Assembly: GCA_037576195.1 (NCBI GenBank)
Contig: CM075101.1
Span: 32,240,001 to 32,304,000, forward strand
Length of the DNA stretch: 64,000 nucleotides
Reading direction: 5' to 3'
DNA from: Phytoseiulus persimilis
Lineage: Eukaryota; Arthropoda; Arachnida; Mesostigmata; Phytoseiidae
Positions 15,001 to 25,769 of this stretch are shown here, piece after piece; positions within the stretch are counted from its first letter, which is position 1, and each line of letters begins with the position of its first letter. The notes beneath the pieces are model-generated. The model was not told the origin of the DNA, did not search any database, and was given only the letters and a program-made list of their open reading frames with translations. The translations under genes and the position numbers were made by a program.

Positions 15001-17140
15001 GGACGCTCGGAGAATGTATTCTCCGAGCTGAGGTGCGCCCTCGCTGCCCCACGGCACAGAGGTTCAATCTGTCGTGTTAATTTGGAGCTATTAGAGCCTG
15101 GCCACCGACCGACGGACCGACCGGCCTTCCATTCCCGGCGAGCGTGCATCGCTTGGCCCCGCATCTCAGCAATCCTTTGATGGCGGATCGACTTCGCTCG
15201 GCCGACTCGGTCGAGCATGCGTGTATCAGACCAAGCACTCAGGAGCGAAGAGGAAGGCCTATAGAGGTAGGCGCTCATCTTCCGAGCCCAATCAATTACC
15301 GTCACGGGACCGAAACTTTGCATAGTCATAAAACCCCTCAGCCACAAACCATGGAGACCAAACAACCCTAACCGAGTTAGGTCGGCGGGGATCCATGCGA
15401 GCTCAAGCGTTCATCCGCATCTATGGCCCTGAACGTAAAGCTCATCCTCCAGCAGTGCTCCCTTCGTCGTGCACGCCACAATCGAGGATCGCACATGAAC
15501 GCCGGCGATGACCACCTCCCAAACGATTCATTTCATTCGCGTTCGGAGCAGCCGAATCGGAAATCTGGTTGTCCGTTGTGATGTTGTGGCGGAATGTCGC
15601 TCCCTTGGCCGCGAACAAGACGATCAGCTGCCGAGATAGTCTCAACTCGGCCCGGTGAGGCTCATCGCAGTGTCTCACACGATAATGGAGCGAATCACAA
15701 CTGTCCGGCTTCCTCGCCGCTCGTTGATAGATCCGAGACAACGACGACTAAAACAGGCATCCCGGTCGAGCAAGCAAACAGCGTGCCATCAACGGAATGG
15801 GGGACGTGAGAAGACTCTCTTCGAGCCTCGGACACGCAGAGGCAGCCGGGATTCTTGTGAGAAGCCTCAATAAGCTCGTCGTGGTGCCTAGCAGCGGTGG
15901 CATCAGCCGGAGAGTTAGAGGTGGGCAGATTGGGGGGAACGAACAATGATGAAGATGCGGACCTCGTCCGGTGGCGTTCATGCCGGCCGAGGCGAGGCTG
16001 TGCCCCGTCGTCGAAGCAAGTGTTCGGCTGACCGGGAAACGAACAACCAGGCAAAGCTCCTCGAAGTGAACTAATGAATCGACGGGAAGTGTCGCCGTAC
16101 CTCGCGGCGTAGCCGTAGACGTTGCCTGAAGACCGATGTACATGGAGTCTGGTGTGACACGCGTCCCTCGCCAGGAGAGCGGCATTGTGGCGAAGATTCC
16201 AACTTCCCAATCGAGTACGATACCACGACGAATAAGTGGGTCATCGGTCGGAAAAGGACGACACCGCGTTCTCAAGACAAGGCACCCGCGTGAACTCCGA
16301 TCGGTCGCTGTCACGTGACTCACCGATCCCGCAGAAACAGGGAATTAGCTCGTCAGAGCTGGAACGAGGCTCAGAAAACCGACCTATTCAACCACAAGAC
16401 AGTCGAATGGGTCGCTCTAAGATTCTCCGACATCACCGGTGAGAATCCTCAATGAGCTCGAGTTCCCAGTTCATGATAGCAAGCATCTAACTATTCGCTG
16501 AGTCGTTCCAAGCAAGAGTTCTCAGCTGGAGCGCCTCGACATTCCAATACCTCGCAGCTCCCGAGCAACAATTCTAGAATGCTCGGACTGCGACCGATCC
16601 AGCCGGTTCAGATGAGATTCCGCAAACACTCGCAGAAGTTGCGTCGAGAGGTGTTTGTCGACCTCGATCGTTCCCCTCAATCAGCCGCTCCTGGTCGATA
16701 TGGGCGACGGACGTAGACTATGGGTACTCACATTGGGGGGGAGTGGGGGGCAAAACATGACGGAGACTAGTTTCTCGGCTCGTTGATTCCAGAGAGAGCT
16801 CTCGAAACCAGCTGAGGAACCGCCGGAAGTGCACCGATCTCCAGAAATTCGGCCTTAGCACGACGATACAAATACCCAATGAATTGAATGTCGGCCCATC
16901 TTCTCCTGGAATCAGCAGTTTCCCTGTCATCATCAAATCGAATCTGTAAACCATTTCTGTCCAAATACCATTGTGAACTCCAGGGTTTTCAGCAGAACAC
17001 AGTAGAGCAGGAACGTTTGTACCACTTGTTGAGCATGCTCATGCTCACATGCCTGCGCTGCCTGTCGGATCACCTGCCCAGAACTGCTCCCGATTTTTTC
17101 CGAGCCCGGGACGAGGAGCTACTCGTGGATGGTCGGCAAG
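1..17140. other. GC-rich region without a supportable gene
   Basis: No known protein family, RNA gene or clear transposon is recognisable on either strand. Several minus-strand open frames of 170-211 codons occur (for example 1,142-1,681, 10,235-10,870 and 15,748-16,323), but they are compositionally random, rich in Arg, Ser, Pro and Cys, and overlap equally open frames in other phases. Visible local features are a GT run at 1,292-1,304, a T/G/C-rich stretch with CTG/TTG triplets at 1,200-1,265, twelve C at 2,777-2,788, eleven G at 13,273-13,283, and a 14-bp direct repeat (GTCAGGTGATCC core) near 12,660-12,690. The region fits intron or intergenic DNA. Confidence 0.5.
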
Positions 17141-17204
17141 ACCGCTCAGCGGTAGATCCAGCGATGGTTCATATCGATGTGCCGGAACCGATTGCAGCGA
17201 AAAC

Positions 17205-17760
17205 CCGGCGCGCCGAAACAAGAAGACCGCCCCAACGAAAATCCATAGGGCCGAAAAAAATCCAAAAGGGCCGAAAAAAAATCCCGGACGGCCGCAAACC
17301 TCTCCTCACTTTCTGATGGTCGAGCGGATCCAGCTGAGTTTCTATGCGCAGCATAGGGTCTGCGAGACTGCACTTGGATGAGCAAAGAGAGACCAAGTAA
17401 GTAGTGATAAACTTGGGAACTGTACATCCAAACGATGCTCGACTTGATTGCGAGCCGAGCTGTGTAAGTTACTGATAAATGACATGCTGGGTATGTGAAC
17501 GAAGCCCTTTACGTCGAGGAAGTTCCCAACATTGGAGTTTTCGCGGAGCGCCAGCAAGCTCGACCTCACTGCAGATCCTTCGCTCGAATACCACAACTCC
17601 AGAATGACACGGGGCAGTCTCTCAGACCCGTGCGTGGAAGCGTAGCTCAATTCGTTTGAGTATCGAAACGAGAGGAGGGGTTTTCGGCCCTACGGGACTT
17701 TTTTTTCTGCCCTCAGAGTTTCCGTCGCAACGGGCTTTTCTTTCGCCCGCCAGGTAAACA
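17205..17760. mobile_element. Foldback-like inverted-repeat element (copy A)
   Basis: Two arms of roughly 150-170 bp face each other: left about 17,205-17,373 and right about 17,612-17,758, with a loop of about 240 bp. The outer part of each arm is a short A-rich tandem array whose units end in GGGCCG followed by an A run. The inner part shares a less repetitive stretch (left GGGTCTGCGAGACTGC, and the complement of CAGTCTCTCAGACCC on the right). In the arm-equivalent frames the peptides correspond (VERIQLSFYAQ on the left, LKRIELRFHAR on the right), although coding is unlikely. Arm identity is modest, so the element is old. Exact ends and target duplication were not resolved. Copy B near 19 kb has related arms. 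Confidence 0.45.
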
Positions 17761-17765
17761 TCGGT

Positions 17766-18940
17766 GGCGTGGGTCGAGATCTTCCCGTAAGGAGTGACTC
17801 GCGCTCGAGTGGCGGAAACTCGGCGTTCAAACACCGCTCGCGCGGCAACGCTACGCATCTCTATCGGCTGCACTCGAGCCGATGTCCACACGTTCACTCG
17901 GAACTCAGCTATGATCCTACTCCATTCTCCGATTCCGGAGCGACGCATCGTTTATAGTTCGTGGCAAAGCGCTCCAGGGACGCACGCTCCTCCATACACT
18001 GGTAACTGTGGCGACGGAACAGCGCAAAATAAGTGAATGAGGCTTGGGGAGGAAAGACGCTTCGGCATCTGTCGTTGTTTTTCGACACTGATTGATGAAA
18101 GTCGTTGTGGTGGCAGCCGCATTCGTTCGTTCGTTCAATCTGTGCATGTATGTATGTATGTGCGACCGCGCAACTGTGTTCGGCAACTATGCACGCGCGT
18201 TTCAGTCTCGATTGCGGTGGCGACGACGGCGCGCAAGTGGCAGCAACTTTGCGTAAATGCTGCTGTTCCGCTCGCAACCTACATCGAACGGCGCTTGTTT
18301 GAAGCAAATCATTAGCTGAGCCGACACAGGCCAGAACATGCGGGTACGCGACGTTGGTAGACGGTCGAGGCATCGAACACTCCGGAATGAGCGAACAGCT
18401 GTCGCTTTCTCGTCGAGGTAGTTGAGGTCGACGTCGCCCGAACGCGCGGCTCTCTGTGAGCAGTTGCTGAGCCAAAAGTTCAGATGAGCTCGATGCCCGT
18501 TTGAATGCTATTCCGGTCCTGATTGTCATTCGCTCGTCAGAGCGCACGTTGACTCGGACTCAAGCCCGGCGGACTCGTCCGTACCTCAACGTCTCCACGG
18601 GATTCGGACTTCGATAACGGCGGACCCAGTTACCCGAGGACATCTCGCAAATCGGCGCGGGATTTTTGTGCCGCATAACCTTGGACTGCGATCGGATTCT
18701 TGGGAGAACCGTCGTCTGGAGCGGAACGCTCATAGGCTCCTGAGTCTCGAACGGCGCCGGGTCCGAACTCGATCGGAATGGCGCACACTGCTCCGAGACT
18801 GCTGTTTATTGTTGACAATCAATGACGCGCTCGAGAGGTACACACGGGTGGAGGTCGACATTTCGCACAACATCCCTTAGCACTCATCATCCTTCGAATC
18901 TTACAATTAGAGGCGTGCGGTGCGGTCATCCACGGGTTAA
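17766..18940. other. GC-rich unassigned stretch
   Basis: This stretch is CpG-rich and holds a minus-strand open frame of 212 codons (17,909-18,547) whose translation is Cys/Arg/Ser-rich and matches no family I recognise. A short simple repeat sits at 18,121-18,160. The composition could fit a promoter or 5' untranslated region, but no TATA or initiator element can be assigned with confidence. Confidence 0.35.
18121..18160. repeat. Short simple repeats (TTCG)n and (TATG)n
   Basis: Three to four tandem TTCG units are followed, after a short spacer, by three to four tandem GTAT units. Such short arrays are common slippage products in eukaryotic DNA and carry no functional signal here. Confidence 0.7.
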
Positions 18941-18946
18941 TGTCCA

Positions 18947-19482
18947 GCAGCCCGAAAATTTAAGGCTCAACGGGTGACCCCGGAAGGAATGAGCCCGAAG
19001 CGAATAAGCCCGAAAACATCTCCCCTTCACATCGGAGCGATCGGAACTAGCTTAGCGGGATGGAAGTTCTGCTTCGTTCCTCCGATCTGTACCGTTGCGA
19101 GACTCCGAAGACGAACGATGATCCTCCAAGCAACCATTTTCTCCGACTTCCATCGTATTCCGCACCGCTGGATTAGACAGCACCATCAGGTCTCAAACGA
19201 AGCACAGAACATACTGGCGATCCACGTGGCGTTTGAGCCGGGACAACGTCTAGCGGGGAGCCCACGGGGGGAGTTGGAACAAATGATGGTATTCTCACTC
19301 TTACCATAGAATCCGCTTCGTGTGTCAGCTTGTTATCCTTCTGTCCGACCCTCCGGGGTCGATCTGGTCATACTTTTCAAGTTGGAACTCACTCCCCCCA
19401 AGCCAATCCTGACCGCTCCGTAATAGGGAGAGGAGGTTTTTGAGTCTTATTCGCTTCGGGTTTCGGGCGTTTCGGGCTGCAG
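18947..19482. mobile_element. Foldback-like inverted-repeat element (copy B)
   Basis: The left arm (about 18,947-19,070) contains a roughly 15-bp array with units such as AGCCCGAAGCGAATA. The right arm (about 19,381-19,481) carries the same array in inverse orientation, including an exact inverted match of CCCGAAGCGAATAAG. Inward of the array both arms continue with related sequence: an A run, then CTCC/CTCTCC, then CGGAGCG, then AGTTC. The intervening loop is about 310 bp and not related to the loop of copy A. The arm layout (GCCCGAA-type units outside, then AAAACC-CTCCTC inside) matches copy A, so the two belong to one family. Ends and target duplication are unresolved. Confidence 0.45.
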
Positions 19483-19489
19483 GGTATAC

Positions 19490-21240
19490 ACCAATACACG
19501 TGGCGAATGCAGCACGTTGGGTGTTTTCCGCAGTCTTGGGGGGAGGATACGCTCGAGCGGCGCCCGCCGATAATCTGGTGCCTATTGTCGCAACAAGCGG
19601 GCATCGGATGAGCCGTCCGACAACCGGAATGAGTTCAACGGCGGATGATACCCCTCAAAAACTGCGCGCGGATCGTCCTCTGTGTGTTATACTGAACGGG
19701 CTTCCACCGTACGCAGGCTCGCGATTCGGAGCTGCTATCGATTGTCCGTGCGGCCTCTGTCTCATCGGAAGGCTGCACGAGAATAGGGTGAAGGAGTTTT
19801 CAGTGATTCTGTGGCGTGGGAGTGAGAGCTTCCAACTAACTGCTCCGGAACTGTCTTTCCCGACCTGGCTCGGAGAGTTGTTTTAGGAAACAGTGAGCCC
19901 CTCAATCGGATTGTCGTCAGTGATATCCGCCTCATTGTGCCTGTCGACGGCAATGTTAGTTCTCTTGCCGCTCTTCCATTCAGATGTCGTTAGCGACGAA
20001 TTATCTCCCTCGGATACAAGACCCGAAGCTACGTTGAAACAAATTCCACGTGGGGGCTTCTGTGCATAAATCGTCCTGAGCGCGGCGATCTTCATTGCTT
20101 CGACCTGCATTCATGGCCACTCAGATGGATGGCACCATTCAGCCGGTCGCATGAATCCCACAGATGGAATCAACTCGTGTGGGCCGGCCGACGCCGCGGG
20201 GCTGTGAATCTTCCGGGAAGCGATACGTGTGGTTGGCTCTTTGGAAACGGATATTTGCGCTGATGGTTCGGAGTTTACGAGCTCCACTGCAGCATCTGGC
20301 GAGGAACATGCCTCCACTAAATAGCCTTAAATTACCGCTCGTAGATCTCATTCAGCGCGAAGCTTCGATCGCAGCTCAATGATCGAGGACAGGAAGTTCG
20401 AAAGCACATTGAGACATCACTCGATTCCTCTACGCGATTCGCCATTCGATGTTATCCTTGCTCGATCAAGAGTCATGCTTTCAATTAGCTTCCGGGTCTA
20501 TTTCTTCCGATCCGTGTTGTTTCGGTGATTCGTGTCATGTAACCGACTGCAGCTGCCTGCTGCGTGGCCTTCGGAGAGCGAGCGACCGCCCCGCTGGTCT
20601 CGGCGGACTCCCGTCAGGCGCAAGTACTTGACAGTTGCTTAACTCGAGAGAGAAGTCCCTCTGTGCCGCTCGATTTCGGCGGTGTGGTTTGTGAGTTGTT
20701 GGCTGGATTGCGGATTGGTCAATTGAAGCGGTCGGTCGAACGAACGTCGCACCGGCCTTGAACTCTCGGGGTGTGGCTTTTCTTATAACTTGAAAAATCG
20801 GTCCACCTAAGATGTCGACCCGTCTCTCCACCTTTCTCTCACTTTTCCTTTCGCTGCAGTGAGTCTATTCGGAACTCGTGGGAGCGGCGACGGCGTTCGC
20901 GGCGGCCGCGGCAGAGTTTGCTCGTCCTCCGCCTACGATGGAATACGTTGTTTGATTTCCCCTGCGACGCATTTCAGCCCCAGCTTCCCGTGCCTTCTCT
21001 CGACATCCCACGAAACCACAGCTACGTACCGGTGCGGTTCGACGGGAACACCGAAAATTGGACAAGCTCCCCGTGCAAACTATGGGAGGGATTAAAGGAT
21101 GAGGGAGTTAATCCATTAATTCCTCGGCCTCGCGGGGCGGGGGCGAACCCGGAGCTTTGATCGAGCGCGGGGGACCGTTTGCCGGACCGTAGTCGTGTAG
21201 AACGGCGCAGTCGAACATCTCCGGAAACGCTCTTCTCTAC
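19490..21240. other. Unassigned, possible intron or UTR
   Basis: No family-level similarity or repeat structure is visible. If the minus-strand exon at 21,244-21,875 is real, this stretch is the start of its downstream intron. Confidence 0.35.
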
Positions 21241-21243
21241 TGA

Positions 21244-21875
21244 TCGGGGATCCGCCGCCAGTCTCGCATAAGTGTCTCCATCCTCTCTTCAGTCCCTCGC
21301 TGCTTCCTTTGAGGAGCAGTACAAGAGAGTTGTTCGCCACACTGAGGTGGACCCTCTTCCACCCCTCCGTAGCTAGCTCGGAGCGCACTCGAAACTGTCA
21401 GATTTTCGTTGAGGAAAAATCCTCTTCGAATGGCTTTGGAGGCTGAGTCAGGCGCCCACGACGGGCCCCACGGACCCTGGAAGCCCGGAAGCAGAAAAGT
21501 TGATGGCTGGAAAACTCGAAGCTCATCAAAAGCTTGAGTGGAGTCGTTCGAGATCCCGGTGCCGGCGCGACTGCTCGAGTTGCTGATGCTGTCGTTGCTG
21601 GAGTAGTTGGCGTTGTTTGTGGAAAGGTGCATCCTGAACACGACAACGACTAGGATGACAATGCCGAAAAAGAGCCATCGCCTTATCGAGAACCCTACGT
21701 GCAGTCGCCAGAGGAGCCGAAGGAAGCAAGAATGCCTCCGCCGCTTCTCGAGCGCTTCGGCTGCCGACCGGATGGATCCTCGATAAGGACAACAATGCGG
21801 AGGATGATGGCTACCGTGCGGAACGGACACTCCTTCGTTTTTACCTTCGTTGTCTCCGATGCTCTGCTTCCTCAT
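21244..21875 (-). CDS. Candidate first coding exon, type II membrane protein
   Basis: An uninterrupted minus-strand frame of about 210 codons starts at an ATG at 21,875. The first 60 or so residues are polar and basic. A hydrophobic segment follows (RRWLFFGIVILVVVVFRM), flanked by arginines on its N-terminal side. After it comes a Ser/Asn-rich stem with several N-X-S/T sequons and then a Pro/Gly-rich stretch (LPGFQGPWGPSW). This order (cytosolic basic tail, one membrane anchor, glycosylatable stem) is typical of Golgi type II enzymes such as glycosyltransferases and sulfotransferases, but no catalytic domain is in view and the family cannot be named. The frame ends at a TAG overlapping a plausible 5' splice site (GATCA|GTAGAG), so the coding sequence would continue at lower coordinates. 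An in-frame stop lies shortly upstream, so this ATG or an upstream AG acceptor would begin it. Chance origin is not excluded. Confidence 0.35.
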
Positions 21876-21899
21876 CAGCGAGACGGGCTTCGTGACCAC

Positions 21900-24290
21900 G
21901 ACGTAACGACAGACCTATTCGTTTGTATGATGCTCATTGACCACCGCTGTCCAAGCCACCTGTACCGATGATGCAGCCTCTCGATCATCCTACGAATCAT
22001 CTTCGGAGACAAGAGGGTACGGAGCGGGCGGAGCACGCATTGAAAGGGGAAGTGTAGTGATGGGAGTAGAATCAATCCGAAACCCCAATTATACGGAGTT
22101 TCACAACTCAGATGGAATCAGGAACGTAACCGTCGTTACCTTCGTGAGCTTCGGGAGGTATCAGCCAGCTCATGTTGAACTATGAATAGCGAATGCCTGG
22201 ATGCCGGCCCCGACTGTGTGGGGAGTTTCTTTCGCGAGTTCGGCGCGATGTTTTCTCGTCGCTACACCGAAATCCAGGCGCACGAAAACGCGTGTCTGGT
22301 CGTTGACCACCACAACCACTGCTTTGTATGAATTTCTGGTCCCTCTCGTACGTGACCTACCAATGGCGAACATCAGAGAGGTCCATCCAGCAGGAACTGC
22401 GCCTGCTATGTGTGGCCATTGGAGAGTCCTCCAGCTTAGCGTTGGAGGGAATTACGACGGTGATTTTGCGACTCCGACGAATTTTGGTGACGATTGGGTC
22501 AACGCGTGGAGCTTCACTGGTTCTCCCAACATGAACGCTTTGGGAGCTTTTTTGGTAGAGCTCCGTCACTGTCATCTGGCGAGAGGGAACGAGCTTGCTG
22601 TGCAGAGGACGGGTCTCCGTGTGAAGATATGGAAGCAATTCGTATCGATCAGTCGCACTTATTCCGGGGCTATTTATCTTCCACGCTACTCTTTGTCGAA
22701 TGATAACCAATCCAACAATTCCTACATCCTTCAATCAATCATCCGTCCGGACGGCGCTCAGCTGCCTGTTATTCATCTCGCTGGTCCGACGTGAAAGTCT
22801 CAACAACGAAGACCCAGCAAGTTCACAATTCAGCATCCTCTTCTTCAACGCAGTCGAATCGTCCTCTCCGGCCGTTGACACATGCTTCAGAGCTGGACTA
22901 CGAGGAGGGAGGAGAAGTCTGCCCACTTTGCTGTGTTGCCCGAGCTCTTGAAGCAGTTTTAGTTCTCTTTTCCCGCTGCTGAGACAAGACGAGCCGGCCA
23001 GGCCCGACCTTGTTGTCTGAAAGAGTTGGAGTTGATCAATGGGGCGCAATGCGACTAGTGGATTCCTTTCTCGTCCGCGGGGCCTCAGTGCTCCCAGCGA
23101 ATTCTACTTCCCTTGTTCCCGGCGGATGCGGGCTAGGAAGGGAGCAAACCGAGACAAAAACACGCACTCGGAAGCGGGCCCTTGACCATCACAGCGCTGG
23201 CTTCTTGTTTCCTGCATAAACTGAGAGCCCAGAAACAATTGAAACTATCCTTGGAGAGGTCCGCCTCAGAGGGAATCACTCACAGCTTGCAGAAAGACTC
23301 CGGAATACGCGCGGCGCCTCGATTCCCTTATTCCCGCCATGGGTTCTGAAGCGATGCATTCAAGAGGACGCATCACGGCCTAGTGAATAAGACCCGCTAT
23401 ATCTCCCGGTACATACGTGATTGCATCCGGGAGTTCCATTTCAGACGGAGTACTGCGTGGCGCAAAACTTGACCCCTATCATTCGGGCTCTCGGCTGTTC
23501 CTGGGAATTTCGTTCACCCTGTGCGATCTTGGAGTATGGATGCCGTCTCGCGGGTGTTGAGCAGGTTCGGAGTTTTCGGGCAACGTCGGTGTTTCGACGG
23601 GCGAACATTTCTAATGCAACAGTGTACTTATCATGAATAAATGAGATTATCGTGTGCGGGTTTTGCTATTACAGGAATCTGTTGTTTTTCCCTGTGAAGG
23701 AACCGAGGTGGCTGTGCGATCGTAGGCAGTAAGCTTCAAGGGCGTTTCAAAAGCCGGCTGCTGCGCGCTTCGGGAGTGGCGTGCTCCACGCGGTCTGAAC
23801 TGACGGCCGAATTCAAACATTTGATCGTTTTGTTTTCGAGCGTTCTCGTTCATGCATCCCCTCGCGTGACATTTTTTGCACTGGAACCGGGATTTAGCGG
23901 ACGTGAGACCGTGCTGACGAACGGAGCGACGAGCGTACCCGGTTAGGATTCGAAGCTCTCAGCGGAAGAGCAACTTCGCAGCCGAATTTCAGGAATCAGA
24001 TCAGTCGAGGAGTTTTCGTTCGAATATATGACCTGAGAATCGGATACAAGGAGGAGGACTCGCATAGTGGAGCGGATAACTCTGACTTGACATCCCAAGT
24101 CAGACTTTCCCAAATGGGCCCCTGGTTGGTCCGAGGACCCAACAGAAGCGCACGGGGCACATCCGAGGGCTTTGAAGCGTTCCTACCGAGATTTCAGAAA
24201 AACCTCAAGCACTCACATCGGAGGAACGAGCGCGAGTTTTCAGGACTATCTCTCGATGCAGTTTCACTGCCTGAGTCGAATATGTCGAAC
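21900..24290. other. Unassigned transition region
   Basis: A plus-strand open frame of 197 codons (22,201-22,794) overlaps minus-strand open frames in the same DNA. None resembles a known family. If the exon at 21,244-21,875 is real, its promoter would lie here, but no core promoter motif is clear. Confidence 0.3.
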
Positions 24291-24297
24291 TCGAATA

Positions 24298-24455
24298 CAG
24301 TACAACCTCGATGATCTCAACTGATCAATGCAGAGAGCGGTTGAAATATTCGGGAGTTGGAATAATCAGAGTCGCACTGTAATTGAAGATGGGATGATCG
24401 AGGTTGAAGTCCGAATGGTTGAAATGATCGAGGTTGAAAAATCGAGGTTGTACTG
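24298..24455. mobile_element. Pogo-like MITE with TA duplication
   Basis: A 158-bp unit has perfect 15-bp terminal inverted repeats (CAGTACAACCTCGAT on the left, its reverse complement on the right) and is flanked on both sides by TA (24,296-24,297 and 24,456-24,457). TA target duplication, a CAGT start and the ACCTCGA core are typical of pogo/Tigger-type members of the Tc1/mariner superfamily. The interior has repeated GATCGAGGTTGAA and GGTTGAAAT motifs, so subterminal repeats extend inside the element. It encodes no protein and would depend on a transposase elsewhere. Confidence 0.75.
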
Positions 24456-24457
24456 TA

Positions 24458-25583
24458 ATGTTGAAGCGGCGATCGGATCGAACAGCTGAGAACTGAGCTC
24501 CCTCCGGAAGTGTCTGAGCCAACCGTACGTAGGATTATACAAAAGTGAGCAGCGAGCTCAGGCCTATGATTGCCTCCTTTCCATTCCTACGAGTCGGTCG
24601 AGGCGGTGTGGCGGTAAGCATTTATAGACATAAATCTCATTCCCTCGTGGCGCGCCGCCTACTGGAGCGCCGAGAGAACTTCCGCGGCTGATCGACTCGA
24701 GCGTGCAGGGGGCGCTGGCACCGAACCCAGTCCGGCGCCGATTCGAGTCCGGAGAGCATCCACGCGCACGGTCCAGCGGATTCAATGGTACGCTTCGGCG
24801 GACGAAGCTAGCCATGATGCATCTGCCAACGCAACGTTCGCATACAAACTACTGCATGTCGCGCTCCACAAATCAAGGCCACGTCTACCCGACCCATTGT
24901 TTCGATTCCAACACCCGCGGGGCCATGGATCACCGAGAAGTGCGCTCCAATGACGGTGCTGCCGTTGGCACAGCTCCCCCCTCCGCTCACATCAGTTCTT
25001 CGAAATGAGTCTTCGGTCCGCTCAAATCCCCTGAGCGCTCGTGTCGACTGGGTACCCACATTGGATAAGGCACTGACCTTTAATCGTGCACTCTGATTAT
25101 AAGTGGCTACAGTGTTACGTCCCCGAATCGTGTTTGTCGGGCTGAGATGTCAACAATTTCCCCCAGAACAACGCATGCTGCAGGGATTCTTGGAGCTCCA
25201 CGGAATATCTTCACGGCACAAGATGGCATCGGATTCCATTCCATTCCGCGAGAAGCGTAATTCTCTCATGAATCTAGGAACAGACAGATCTGTTTGGATG
25301 TCCGGCTTGTGCATCCAAAATAGACATCCGAGACCCGGATAGGTGTTATCGACATGGAAGTGGAAATTATGAGGCCCGCAAATTAGCGGGATTCTCCTCA
25401 GTCGAGCTGAGATATCATCTTGAATTCCAAGGCTGACGCAGAACACCCTTCTAGCAAATCGATCGTAACGGGTCAGTGCGAAGCCGATTCACCTACTCGA
25501 GGAGGGGACGGCCACGTTGATCTAACTCACGACTATTCTGAGACCGTCTCCGCCTTGAGGTGCGGCGGGAATGATCTCGCATA
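24458..25583. other. Unassigned stretch
   Basis: Open frames on both strands overlap at 24,564-25,059 and none matches a known family. No repeat structure is seen. Confidence 0.3.
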
Positions 25584-25768
25584 CAGAGGCGTAACTAGGC
25601 GATGTAAAGCCCCGGGGCGCTACTGGAAAATTCCGCGAAGTTCCGACCCGAAGCCGTCCGCGAGTGGTTGCGATGACAACCACGGAAGTGATCCTGGACG
25701 CCGAAATGCCGTCCCCTGAGGGAAGCCGGCCGGGCAAGACTGCCCCCTAACCCCCGATTCACGCCACA
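25584..25768. mobile_element. Possible hAT-type remnant
   Basis: The left edge reads CAGAGGCGTAACTAGG and continues into CCCCGGGGCGC. The right edge, read as its complement, begins near GTGGCGTGAATCGGGGG and continues to GCAGTCTTGCCCGG. The CAG-GGCGT ends and the G/C-rich subterminal blocks resemble hAT termini seen elsewhere in this window (42,716 and 52,036). There is no coding sequence and no recognisable 8-bp duplication, so the call is weak. Confidence 0.3.
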
Positions 25769-25769
25769 T

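Noticed and set aside
15695-16323. Two overlapping minus-strand frames of 171 and 191 codons
   Set aside because: Two long frames in different phases over the same DNA point to low stop density, not to a gene. No motif was recognised.
17909-18547. Minus-strand frame of 212 codons
   Set aside because: High GC lowers stop frequency here. The translation is Cys/Arg/Ser-rich without domains, and other frames are open as well.
22201-22794. Plus-strand frame of 197 codons
   Set aside because: Overlapped by minus-strand frames of 67 and 125 codons with equally protein-like text, and no domain in either direction.
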